From Symsagittifera roscoffensis (Eukaryota; Xenacoelomorpha; Acoela; Convolutidae): a stretch of DNA of 64,000 nucleotides. The DNA lies in contig NC_087062.1 of the NCBI RefSeq assembly GCF_963678635.1, forward strand, positions 66,028,647 through 66,092,646, given 5' to 3'. The first letter of the stretch is position 1, and every line of letters begins with the position of its first letter. The position numbers and the translations under genes were made by a program. The notes beneath the pieces were generated by a model, which saw nothing but the letters and a program-made list of their open reading frames with translations, had not been told where the DNA came from and ran no database searches. Below are positions 53,940 to 63,602 of this stretch, one piece after another.

Positions 53940-54230
53940 TTGAGGCAGAGGGGTTTTCCCGTGAGCGAGGCCTACAGCTTGCCAATGAATGCGAAGTCTC
54001 TGGTGAGATCAGTCATGGCAAACTTGTGCGGAAGTCATTATCCGCTACACATGGCGATGGTGGAAGCATCTAGTCAGAGGGTGCTGATTGATAAGGCTTT
54101 CTCGGTGCCCAATTGCGTGCACTGGCGCGAATGTCACATCACTCGCATCGGTTGTTTCGGAATATGCCGGGAGTTGTGCCAGGGGATCGAAGAGAGGACT
54201 TTTGTGAGATCTGGGGAGATGAACTCTTGA
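53940..54230 (+). pseudogene. Cys/His-rich accessory module, first copy
   Basis: These 96 codons are open: 'VMANLCGSHYPLHMAMVEAS', 'VLIDKAFSVPNCVHWREC', 'HITRIGCFGICRELCQGIEE'. Six Cys and several His in C-x4-C and C-x3-C-x3-C spacing suggest a zinc-binding fold. It is repeated with very few changes at 58994-59284, which is lower divergence than most of the duplication. The function is unknown. Confidence 0.45.
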
Positions 54231-55073
54231 GTTTGGAAACAAAGAATACTAGTAACTTCGAGAGGCAAAGCGCGATCGGGAAGGCGACAAGCAACACACA
54301 AGCTATGGACGAGAATGATGTGACACCTGCAAAAACGAAGAAGTTTGAACAATTCCTCGAGGCTTCTGGAGAACGTAACCTCCAAAACATCAACTTGACA
54401 CACGGAGAATACAGTCAAAATGGAGAACTTGACACACGGGGAAAGCAGTCAAACCTATGCTTGATATGGGATGTCGAGGAAGTTCGGTCGATTGGACTGC
54501 CTGATCATCAACAGAAGGCCACTCTCTTCTTGGTGAGCTCGATGTTGGCGCTACTATGGGTTGAGGAGAAAGTAACGAAATTTCGGGAATCAAAGGCACC
54601 AACAGTGGGGATGATACATGCCATTGACTCTAGCAGGAGGCTTGGATCGATTGAGATAGCGTGTAAAGTATTCGCTGTACCCATGGAAATGAGGCACGTT
54701 AGGAGTCTCATACGATTCTTATGATGGTTTCGAGCAATGTACTTCGACGAAGAATCACATGAAGAAACACCAGAAGGAGTACAGTCGATTCCTGGCCGAG
54801 ATAGGGCCGGAAGCCTTCAAGAGACCTCTACTCTCCCACCGTAACAGGATAAACACGGGCTGGAAAAGGGTTGGCAGGGTGATTAGAGATAATACCAAAG
54901 TGAGGGAATCAAAACTGGAAGAGGACCTGGCATCGAATGTGAGCTCGAGCTTCCATAACTCTTTTTGCTTGAACAGAGAGTCCAAAGTGAAGAGTGTACC
55001 AAATCAAACGAGAAGATTGCAAGAGCAAAACAAATGGATGCGCTCCTATGAACAACTGAATGCATGGGAGTAA
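54113..55073 (+). pseudogene. accessory region part D (C-terminal), first copy
   Basis: 203 codons at 54113-54724, of which the part after about 54230 looks genuine: 'ENDVTPAKTKKFEQFLEASG', 'LCLIWDVEEVRSIGLPDHQQ', 'KATLFLVSSMLALLWVEEKV', 'SIEIACKVFAVPMEMRHVR'. It continues at 54759-55073 ('KKHQKEYSRFLAEIGPEAFK', 'SYEQLNAWE'). A short internal duplication ('aacttgacacacgg(a/g)ga') lies at 54390-54440. No domain was recognised. Confidence 0.45.
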
Positions 55074-55576
55074 ATCGTGGTCAGTACCGATTATGAGGAG
55101 GAATTAACGAGGCAGATCACTGTGTCGAGTGCGTCTAGGCCCAGTACTGCAAAGACGGGGGGCGTGGGTTGAGCAGGATGCTCAGGGATCAGTTCTTGAG
55201 TCTTGAGTGTGGAAAGTAATGGGTTCTTGAGTGTGAACTCAGATAAGATCTTAAGGCACGGAAAAGAAGATTTAACATACAAAATACTGTTAGTAATATA
55301 CTATATCTATTTATATAAATCAAAATACTGCGTGAAAAACTTTTAACTGGGTTACACAAAAAAATCTTCAAAGAAAAAGCTTGTAAAAATCAGGATGCAG
55401 GAGGATGCAGATGTTGATTGCTGTTTAGTTATAAAATGACAATTTGGCATCGCTGTGAATTTTGGGGACGTAGATAAAGTTGAACCTGCTGCAAACTTCT
55501 ATAAATGACCACTGGCAAAGTATCTTGAGACGCAATCATCATTCTGGAGGCTCACTGACATGTCGACGACGCGCGA
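55074..55576 (+). other. 3' non-coding end of accessory unit, first copy
   Basis: After the last readable codons the DNA becomes A/T-rich ('aatatactatatctatttat') with several CTTGAG words ('gttcttgagtcttgag'). No gene is seen. It ends at 'gacgacgcgcga', the duplication joint. Confidence 0.5.
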
Positions 55577-56500
55577 GAACGGGTTCCACTAGCAACACGA
55601 AAGTACCTACTAACGATCGGAAGGACGTGGCGGGAGCAAAGAAGCAGTTGGAGTCGATGGTGAGTCGGACGGACAAAACGAGGCAAAGCTCGCCTCCCCT
55701 GATCAAGCAAATATGGGAGTTTCTGGAGGATCAACTTGAGATCTCCGAGAAGAGGGAAAAGACGGTAGGGACGTTCGTTATGTCAGCAAACGAGGTCACC
55801 ATCGCCAGCTTCTGGAGAGAGTGAAGGGTGAATTGAAGACCAGAAAGACATACGAAATCTTGAGATTCTTGAGTCCACGATGGAAGAAGAAGTACATGGA
55901 CCACGTATTTCACGCGGCAAAAACTATTTTTGAAGCGTTTGTGCAAGATCTGTTGAGCACGTCGATTAACTTGCAGCTGACTTTGTATCTGGTGTATCCC
56001 AGCTACATGTTTAACATGGGTCCCACGTAGATGTTTAGCAGAGGCGTGGAAACCCTTAGAATTGACGGATATTTGACACTAATACTCTTGACGCATGGGA
56101 ACCTGGCGGGATTCCATCGACTGATGAAATATGTGGCCCCCCTCCCAGTGAGAAAATCCCACCCGAGACTCATTTCTACAAGTGTTTTGTTGAGCTAAAA
56201 ACCGTACTGGTGGAGTATCTCTTGAATCGACAAGAGAAGAGAAGAACTCGAAGACTTGAGAAGAGATGAGAGAGGTGAAAGGAGGCATGCCTCTTCTGAC
56301 CGATCTGTGCGTGGCAATGCGATCTGATCCCCTAGGAATAACCAGGGGGCTGGGGAGGTAGTGACTTGCATCTGCGGACCCGCCGTGACATATGCCTTCC
56401 CGGGTCCACTCGTGACCGCATACCGACATTCCGTCGCTTACGTGAGCTTGATCAACATCTTGGATGGGACGGCGCTGAATTGGTATAAAAGATAAAATAC
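55577..56500 (+). pseudogene. accessory region part A, second copy
   Basis: Open pieces 55480-55824 ('KKQLESMVSRTDKTRQSSPP', 'QIWEFLEDQLEISEKREKT', 'TVGTFVMSANEVTIASFW') and 55821-56030 ('ILRFLSPRWKKKYMDHVFHA', 'FEAFVQDLLSTSINLQLTLY'). Stop TAG at 56028 where the first copy has a sense codon. The last part 'AVTYAFP.PLVTA.RHSV' is near 56390-56430 in another frame. Confidence 0.45.
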
Positions 56501-56709
56501 AGATGAGTTAAACGATGCTATTCGGAAAAATGAAGGATCCAGAGTTGATAGTGCTCAACTTCAGAGGTCAACTGCAGTGCAGAATGGGGGGGGGGGTTGA
56601 ACTAGTGGGTCCTATCAAAGCCTACCCAAAATTCTGGAATCTGAATCCTTTGGCGAAGAACGGTAGAGAAGTCTTGAGAATTCCGGCGTGGTAGAAGAGT
56701 TTTGATACT

Positions 56710-57702
56710 ATGAAGAGAGAACTTGAGACTATTCTTGAACGGGACGTGTTGCCTGTCACCATCCCGGAATTCCCGACGGTGAGGCGACTGACAATGATGG
56801 TCTCATCGATACACGCTAGAGACCTTATGGAGAAGCAGCAGAAGGCATTCACGCAATGCTGGGATCCTTTGTTCATCGGATATTTGCTGGCAGTGTACTT
56901 CCACACGTGTGAAATCAATATAAAATTATGGACCACTCAAGCCAAAAAAATGCGAAAACAAAGAGCCAACATACGATAGCGGGAGAATGATCATGGAAGA
57001 TGGTCATCTAGCTCTGAAGGACGAAATGAAGTTCAGTACGAGGGGACACCTAGCGCCTTATGGACTAGACGCAATGGATTTGCAGCATAATGGACGGAAG
57101 CTGGACGCAGTGGGAGCTCTTTGCGTATCCTTAGTGGAGTATAAAGCAAGGGATCTGGATTGGAAAACAAAGAGCCAATATACGATAGCGGGAGAATGAT
57201 CATGGAAGATGACCATCTAGCTCTGTTGGACGGAATGAAGTTCAGTACGAGGAGACACCTAGCGCCTTATGGACTAGAGGCAATGGAGTTGCAGCATGAT
57301 GGACGGAAGCTGGACGCAGCGGGAGCTCTTTACGTATCCTTAATGGAGTATAAAGCAAAGGGATCCGACGACGCCTTCACCTCAGTCGACACTCCTTGAG
57401 ACAAGAGGAGCCATCCGGTGGAGAGCAGATTCAAGGAAACACTGGAGAGGGACCAACCTGAATCCGGAGTGGGAGAGATGATGTACAAAACCCTCAACGA
57501 TGCTAAAGAAGAGATGGAGTTAGGGGCTACGCCCAACAAAGAGGTGGTGCCCAGGAATTTTAGTCCCAATACCACGCATCAGCTGATGCAAGACTTGAGC
57601 GGTGATGATTGGGCGGACACGGCCACACTATCCTTGGGATGCCCCCGGAAGAATCTAGAGTTGCCACTGGCGAGCCCTCGAACATGGGCATATTACCCTT
57701 GA
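56710..57702 (+). pseudogene. accessory region part B, second copy
   Basis: Matches 51707-52571: 'MKRELETILERDVLPVTIPE', a deletion/insertion region near 56900, then a 209-bp duplicated block encoding 'MIMEDGHLALKDEMKFSTRG' and 'MIMEDDHLALLDGMKFSTRR', then 'ESRFKETLERDQPESGVGEM' to 'LMQDLSGDDWADT' (57418-57702). Confidence 0.45.
56954..57371 (+). repeat. 209-bp tandem duplication inside the second accessory copy
   Basis: 'gaaaacaaagagccaa' occurs at 56954 and 57163, and the 209 bp between are repeated downstream with about 10 differences. The first accessory copy (51990-52220) has only one unit, so this arose after, or independently of, the 5-kb duplication. Confidence 0.88.
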
Positions 57703-57802
57703 AGGATGAAGCCAGGGAAAAGAAAACCTTCGGAGGAAATAAGTGGATCTTCTTGAATACGCTGGATCAAAAAGGTTGGCAGGATTTCTTGAGTGAGTTT
57801 AA

Positions 57803-58195
57803 GTGGATGAATTTAAAGAGGAATTGTGGGACACTGTAGTAGGATGTGGAGAACCTGTCTTGATGACCACTGGACTGGACGAGAATGCGAGAGAGGAGAT
57901 GCTTGGCAAGATGATTCGCTTCCGGGAAACGAAGCCGAGCGCCGAGTCTAAATCATGCAAAGACAGCTCTACTCTGAGTGGAAAAATTAAGACTAAAAAA
58001 GTTAAGACCAAAATTTATGATAAAATTGAACCTAATTTTATAATTAAAGGTATTAATATTCATAAGACTATCATAGTCCCCGAGTCAAAATGTGAGGTCG
58101 AGGAAAAGGAAGCGGGAGTTAGAAGAAGCGAGTCCCTCGGCGGAGGCTGTTTCAGAGAAAAATTTGAAGGAGACGGCTACAATGGTTCTAGCTAG
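57803..58195 (+). pseudogene. accessory region part C, second copy
   Basis: 130 open codons: 'DEFKEELWDTVVGCGEPVLM', 'SKSCKDSSTLSGKIKTKKVK' and 'SKCEVEEKEAGVRRSESLGG'. This is a more complete version of 52675-53080. The basic 'KIKTKKVKTKIYDK' part could bind nucleic acid. It is followed by 'LAEVLIELETARIPG' in another frame (about 58240). Confidence 0.4.
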
Positions 58196-58456
58196 ATGGA
58201 AAACGACAGCCTACAAGAGCAATTCAGTGACCGAAAGTTGGCTGAGGTACTGATCGAGCTGGAAACCGCAAGAATTCCGGGATCGGAGGAAGACTCCAAA
58301 CCCCAAAAGGTGAATGCGAAGAGAGGCTTCACCAGTGGACAAATGTGGTAAGTGGACATCGGCAAGGAATGGATCTCGAGTTCTGAGAGGAAGGTAGAGC
58401 GGAGGCTGGGAGGCGAAGACGACATTTTGTCTACGAGCTTGTGAACTGTTTGGAGG

Positions 58457-58993
58457 TTGCGGAGGTCATCTTGGTGTCCACATCCTCAGGCAGTCTTGAA
58501 CGAAGACGTCACAGAGCGAGTGAGACTATCACCAGGGAAGGATGAGAATCTGGGAAACCTATACGTGATACACAAACTGAGCCTGCCTCATCGAGAAGAA
58601 TCTGAAGAAGATATGAGCAAGTCGAACGAGTCTTCTAAGATGATAGAGCCAGGCAGTTGTCTTAATCTAGCAGTTGTCTCTGTGGGGGTGGAGAGCATTC
58701 TTGTGACAGGCTGTCTTGCGTCAGCATACAGTCCTTTCAAAGGAAGGATCTGTCCATTTGGATTGATGATATTACTGAGAAGGAGAAAAGTGAGATGCAA
58801 ATAATGGCTGATTGTTACGCGAGCACCACGGTGAATTTTGCGACGGCATTGGAATTTTTCTCGAGAATGTCTAGTCTGGAGTCACTGGAGATGCTATAAT
58901 CAGAACATCATATGGTGACAGCGTTGAGTAAGGAGTCCTGGCCTGGAGCGCTACAAATGATCCAGAAGCATATCAGGGTATGAAAGGTCAATC
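58457..58993 (+). pseudogene. accessory segment present only in the second copy
   Basis: 115 open codons at 58457-58804, of which the first part ('NEDVTERVRLSPGKDENLG', 'NLYVIHKLSLPHREESEED') is plausible protein. After a frame change 'LSIWIDDITEKEKSEMQIMA' and 'VNFATALEFFSRMSSLESLE' follow to 58895. The first copy has lost most of this between about 53300 and 53870. Confidence 0.4.
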
Positions 58994-59284
58994 TTGAGGC
59001 AGAGGGGTTTTCCCGTGAGCGAGGCCTACAGCCTGCCAATGAATGCGAAGTCTCTGGTGAGATCAGTCATGGCAAACTTGTGCGGAAGTCATTATCCGCT
59101 ACACATGGCGATGGTGGAAGCATCTAGTCAGAGGGTGCTGATTGATAAGGCTTTCTCGGTGCCCAATTGCGTGCACTGGCGCGAATGTCACATCACTCGC
59201 ATCGGTTGTTTCGGAATATGCCGGGAGTTGTGCCAGGGGATCGAAGAGAGGACTTGTGTGAGATCTGGGGAGAGGAACTCTTGA
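58994..59284 (+). pseudogene. Cys/His-rich accessory module, second copy
   Basis: 96 codons, the same as 53940-54230 except near the end (Cys for Phe and Arg for Met). All Cys and His of the possible zinc site are kept in both copies. Confidence 0.45.
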
Positions 59285-60039
59285 GTTTGGAAACGGAAAA
59301 TACTAGTAACTTCGAGAGGCAAAGCGCGATCGGGCAGGCGACAAGCAACACAAAAGTTTGGACAAGAATGATGTGACAACTGCAAAAATGAAGGAGTTTG
59401 AACATTTGCTCGAGGCTTCTGGGTTCGGGAGAACGTAAACTCCAAAACATCAACTTGACACACGGAGAAAGCAGTCAAACCTATGCTTGATATGGGATGT
59501 CGACGAAATTCGGTCGATTGGACTGTCTGATCACCAACAGAAGGCCACTCTCTTCTTGGTGAGCTCGATGTTGGCACTACGATGGATTGAGGAGAATATA
59601 ACGAAATATCGGGAATCAAAGGAAGGCACCAACAGTGGAGACGATACATGCCATTGACTATAGCAAGAGGCTTGGATCGATTGAGATAGCGTGTAAAGTA
59701 TTCGCTGTACCTATGGAAATGAGGCACGTTAGGAGTCTCATACGATTCTTTTGATGGTTTCGGGCGAATCACATGAAGAAACACCAGAAGGAGTACAGTC
59801 GATTCCTGGCCGAGATAGGGCCAGAAGCCTTCAAGAGACCCCTACTCTCCCATCGTAACGGGATAACCACGGGCTGGAAAAGGGTTGGCACGGTGTCTAG
59901 AGATAATACCAAGGTGAGGGAATCAAAACTGGAAGAGGACCTGGCATCGAATGTGAGCTTGAGCTTGCATAACTCTTTTTGCTTGAACAGAGAGTCCAAA
60001 GGGAAGAGCGTACCAAATCAAACGAGAAGATTGCAATAG
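59285..60039 (+). pseudogene. accessory region part D (C-terminal), second copy
   Basis: Readable pieces correspond to 54230-55030 ('KKHQKEYSRFLAEIGPEAFK' at 59773). Frameshifts occur near 59360, 59420 and 59620 and a TAG at 60037. Small insertions such as 'gggttcgg' distinguish it from the first copy. Confidence 0.4.
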
Positions 60040-60586
60040 AAAAAAATGGATGCGATCCTATGAGCAACTGAATACATGGGAGTAAATCGTGATCAGTTCC
60101 GATGATGAGGAGGAAATAACGAGGCAGATCACTGTGTGGAGTGCGTCTAGGCCCAGTACTGCAAAGACGGGGGGCGTGGGTTGAGCAGGATGCTCAGGGA
60201 TCAGTTCTTGAGTCTTGAGTGGAAAGTAATGGGTTCTTGAGTGTGAACTCAGATAAGATCTTAAGGCACGGAAAAGAAGATTTAACATACGAAGTATTCT
60301 TACTAATATACTTTATCTATTTATATAAATCAAAATGCTGCATGAAAATTTTTTAACTGGGTTACACAAAAAAATCTTTAAAGAAAAAGCTTGTAAAAAT
60401 CAGGATGTAGGAGGATGCAGATGTTGATTTCTGTTTAGCTATAAAATGACAATTTCGCATGGCTGTGAATTTTGGGGACGTAGATAAAGTTGAGTCTGCT
60501 GCAAACTTCTGTAAATGACGAATGGCAATGTATCTTGAGACGCACTCAACATTCTTGAGGCTCATTGACATGACGACGACGCGCGA
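60040..60586 (+). other. 3' non-coding end of accessory unit, second copy; right end of E4
   Basis: A/T-rich with CTTGAG words, as at 55074-55576. The element sequence stops at about 60586 without poly-G tract or LTR-like region, so the 3' end of E4 is missing in this window. Confidence 0.5.
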
Positions 60587-61309
60587 TTAGGACATTGGTC
60601 TTGAGTCCGGGGAGTATGTGCCAGTCGGTCATATCTGGAAGTTTGGCCTTGTTTTGGGGTAAATTTTTTTTTCTTAAAAAATTCGAATTGACCCTGTAAT
60701 GCTCAAATTTCTCGCGACAACTGAAAATAAAAATTAAGTTAGATCAGAAGATTCGAGTTATAATTGCGGGAAAGTCGACAAAAATCACGAGAGTAAAATT
60801 GCTATTCGTAATTTACCGGGATCTTCAGTATTTGTAGAATTTTCCTGTTCCTGATCGAGAGGATCGAGACTAAAAAAAAACAAGTGCGACTGATTGGACG
60901 GGAGTGAGACCTAACTGGGAAGGTGGACAGCCGAACCTGCCCAATTGTCCAGGGCATAAAACTTCTTGAGCAAAGCTTAATTACTTCAAACTTAATCTAG
61001 AGTTGCTTTATTGCTGTTATTTACCTAATTCTAGATTCGCGTCACTATGTGAGTACCTATTTTAAATTTTTTGAGTGCATTTTAAGTGATTATGTTGATT
61101 ATGTTGAGATAATGCAAGTTTTAGGTAGATCCATCTGAAATGGATCAAAGTTCCCTTGTCTAGTAAAAACTAACGGTATACCCAAGCTTCCAACCCTGTT
61201 TTAAATGGCGTTCGCGTTTTTAGGTATTTAGAGGACTGACCATGGAGGCGTTATATTTCTAGAGTGATATTTTGATAGTAGCCTTTATGCTGTAACACGG
61301 TTTGTAGTC
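60587..61309. other. flanking A/T-rich DNA, no gene seen
   Basis: Unlike the element, this stretch has no repeated partner in the window and no long frame on either strand. It is the first sequence outside the array on the right. Confidence 0.5.
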
Positions 61310-61448
61310 TCACGTCGCAAGTGAACCGCATTGGCTCCGACTGAATGAGGTACAAAAACACAAGAGATAGTGTCCCTGCACCTTGAGCCAATGGTTACAG
61401 GGCCTATTTTTCTTAGCCTCATATGCGACTTAAGTAGGCGACTGTTAG
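61310..61448. repeat. 140-bp dispersed repeat, copy 3
   Basis: This matches 14955-15094 and 19788-19927 from 'cgtcgcaagtgaaccg' to 'taagtaggcgactgtta', but the flanks differ on both sides. It is an independent copy and so defines the ends of the repeat. Directly after it comes a retroelement fragment. Confidence 0.7.
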
Positions 61449-62769
61449 AAGAATGGTGCCAGAGTACTTGGTTCTGTCATAAGATCCGAAACTGAAGGTA
61501 AAACTTTCCTAGAAATTTATTTAGAAGAACATAATAAAATACTGAAAAAAATGGCAAGATCGAGAAAACATCACCACAAAACCTGTACTCCTGTTAGACC
61601 AAATGGGTACAAGAAAAACTATCGTTTTTAGCTAGAATTACCCCCATTACCACAGAAAACATGCACGCCTGCGAGAAGATACTGCAGGAAAATCTTATTC
61701 CAAATTTAATTGGTAAAGATAATATCAGCCATCAACTTAGAGATATCACATCTTTGCCACTGAAAATGGGTGATTTAAATATCAAGATACTTTCTGACTA
61801 TGACAATTTTCTAGAATGGTCATTTAAAACATCGTCAGTCCTAGAGACATACGAACTATTAACAGCTATATCTGAGCCTGAAAAAATCTATACAAAAATT
61901 GAAACACTTAAAACGGCAAGAACAAACCAAATGAGAACTAACATTTTGAACAAGTTGAGTGACAAAGAAAATTACGCACTTGAGCTGGCCTCCACAAAAA
62001 GACTCTCAAATTGGTTAAATGCACTGCCATTTAGCAGATAAAATTTTAATCTGAATGAATCAGAATTTCGGGATGGAATTTATCTCAGATATGGATGGGA
62101 ACCAATCAACATTCCACTCACATGTGCATGTTGTCAATCTTTTGACCTTACCCACGCTCTTCACTGCGCAAAGGTTGGATACACCCACCTGAGGCATAAC
62201 GAAATCAGATTTATCTTTGCCAACATCATGAGCGAGGTTTGCTTTGATGTTGCAATCGAGCCGATACTTCAGGCGTGCAAGGCGAGAGCTTTGTCAACAT
62301 TTCAACCATAACTGATGAAGACGCTCGACTAGATGTAACAGCAAACGGATTATGGGGCTTATGGTTTAGCCGAACCTTCTTTGATGTCATAGTCTTCAAC
62401 CCGCAAGCAAAAACTTCACGATGACTACTGGATGACGCCTATAAATACCACGAATTACTAAAAAACTCAAAATACCAACAGATAGTTCTGCAAGTCGAAC
62501 AGAGCAACTTTTGCCCACTCAATTTTGGTTTTGGCTGCACTGGTGGTGCTGCACCAGCAGCTACTCGGACAATGCAGCGCATAGCTGAAAAACTTAGTGA
62601 AAAAAGGCATGAAAGCTACTCAGAAACAGTAAACTATATAAGAACTAAGACAAGCTTCGAGCTGCTCAGGGGCGCTGCCCATTGTATACGAGGGTGTAGA
62701 TCACTGCGTAAGACGCAATTCATAGACAATTCAATTAGTGCTATTGTAGAGGAGGGACGGTTGAAGTAA
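61449..62769 (+). pseudogene. 3' part of a second retroelement polyprotein (post-RT domain with zinc finger)
   Basis: One long frame broken by stops near 61629, 62039 and 62300-62330 and by frameshifts. Order: 'ITSLPLKMGDLNIKILSDYD' (end of an RT-type thumb, GDLN for the usual GGL), 'LRYGWEPINIPLTCACCQSF', 'LTHALHCAKVGYTHLRHNEI' (CxC...H..C finger), 'ARLDVTANGLWG...FFDVIVFNP' (D..D pattern of a nuclease-like core), and 'CTGGAAPAATRTMQRIAEKL' to 'CIRGCRSLRKTQF'. This C-terminal domain is common in invertebrate, notably cnidarian, RT elements (from family knowledge). A PD-(D/E)xK-like nuclease role is inference. Confidence 0.55.
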
Positions 62770-63460
62770 ATACTTTTAATGACAAGGCAATAAATGCTGA
62801 CTTGACTTAATTCCCGCATTATTGTTGATTGATGTGTTTTTATAATGCTGGTATGGGCCCTATCCAGCGTGTGCACGACCGTGCCTAAACGGAAGGACTC
62901 CTTTTAAATTTAATTTCTTTTAGTTGATCAAGGTGCATTTGGCAGTGGATTTAAGTTTCTCCTTAAAAACACATCAAGAAAACAAACCCTCTCTAGTTTT
63001 TTAAAGGTAACACAGCTTCATCTCAAAAGATTTACGTTCACAGGTCAATGAATGTCGAAGATAGTTGGATTGAAGTGATTGACTATCGGTTGATAGTAAA
63101 AATTTGATGGGGAGAGGATTTTTATTTGCTGCACCCTGAGGCTCACCCCAGTCATAGCGAATATCACTGGGGCAAACAACAGTGATAGCGAAAATCATTC
63201 TTCTATTTGTGCCAACCGGACTTCTGGCGTTAAAAACGATGTTTTGCAGGTTTCTGGTTTTAGACTCATATTAGACTGTTCAAGGCCAAAAAAAAAACAT
63301 TTTGGCCGAAGAACGCGAAAAAAAGAAAAAGCAACTCTAAGGATAAAAACAATTGTGGATTTTAGTTTACAAATGACCAGAGTAAGCCATCTACAGAAAA
63401 AAATGCTGACAGCGCTCGAAAATTTCCCAATGTGGCAACTAAACCGACAAAGCCTAAGCG
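62770..63460. other. flanking DNA, no gene seen
   Basis: A/T-rich sequence without repeats shared with the rest of the window. A 105-codon frame from 63244 runs through Lys-rich A-runs and the tRNA-like element and is not credible as a gene. Confidence 0.45.
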
Positions 63461-63522
63461 GACAAACGAAAGTCCGAAAAATCTTTTTTTTCCCATACAC
63501 AAACGAAAGTCCGAAAAAAAAA
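63461..63522 (+). repeat. direct repeat pair next to the tRNA-like element
   Basis: 'acaaacgaaagtccgaaaaa' occurs at about 63462 and again at about 63499, each followed by an A- or T-run. A second pair, 'ctagg(c/t)gaagt(a/g)ggaaaact', lies on the other side of the tRNA-like element (63585 and 63622). Confidence 0.7.
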
Positions 63523-63602
63523 CATTGTCCATCCATCCGGGACTCGAACCCCAGTTTTTAGTGTACAAAGCATCTGCATTTTTACTAGGCGAAGTAGGAA
63601 AA
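63514..63602 (-). ncRNA. tRNA-like pol III element or tRNA-derived SINE (minus strand)
   Basis: Read on the minus strand: an A-box-like 'tcgcctagta' (63583-63592), 33 bases later a perfect B box 'ggttcgagtcc' (63540-63550), then a run of nine T (complement of 63514-63522), which is a pol III terminator. The A-to-B spacing is exactly that of a tRNA. D- and anticodon stems pair poorly, so it is more likely a tRNA-derived SINE head or decayed tRNA than a working tRNA. Confidence 0.4.

Larger units (their letters stand above)
50515..60586 (+). repeat. 5.06-kb tandem duplication of the accessory region
   Basis: First unit 50515-55576, second unit 55577-60586. 'aacgggttccactagcaac' begins both units (50515 and 55578) and 'gacgacgcgcga' ends both. 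The period is about 5063 bp. The units differ by substitutions, by small indels (for example 'acttgagag' near 51488) and by different internal deletions around 53.3-53.9 kb against 58.4-58.9 kb, so each keeps coding text that the other has lost. Confidence 0.9.

Noticed and set aside
59188-59784. 198-codon minus-strand frame in the accessory region
   Set aside because: The plus strand has the recognisable conserved text here. The frame is broken in the other copy (54134-54711).
63244-63561. 105-codon frame rich in Lys
   Set aside because: It runs through A-homopolymers and across the tRNA-like element and is overlapped by an equally long minus-strand frame.
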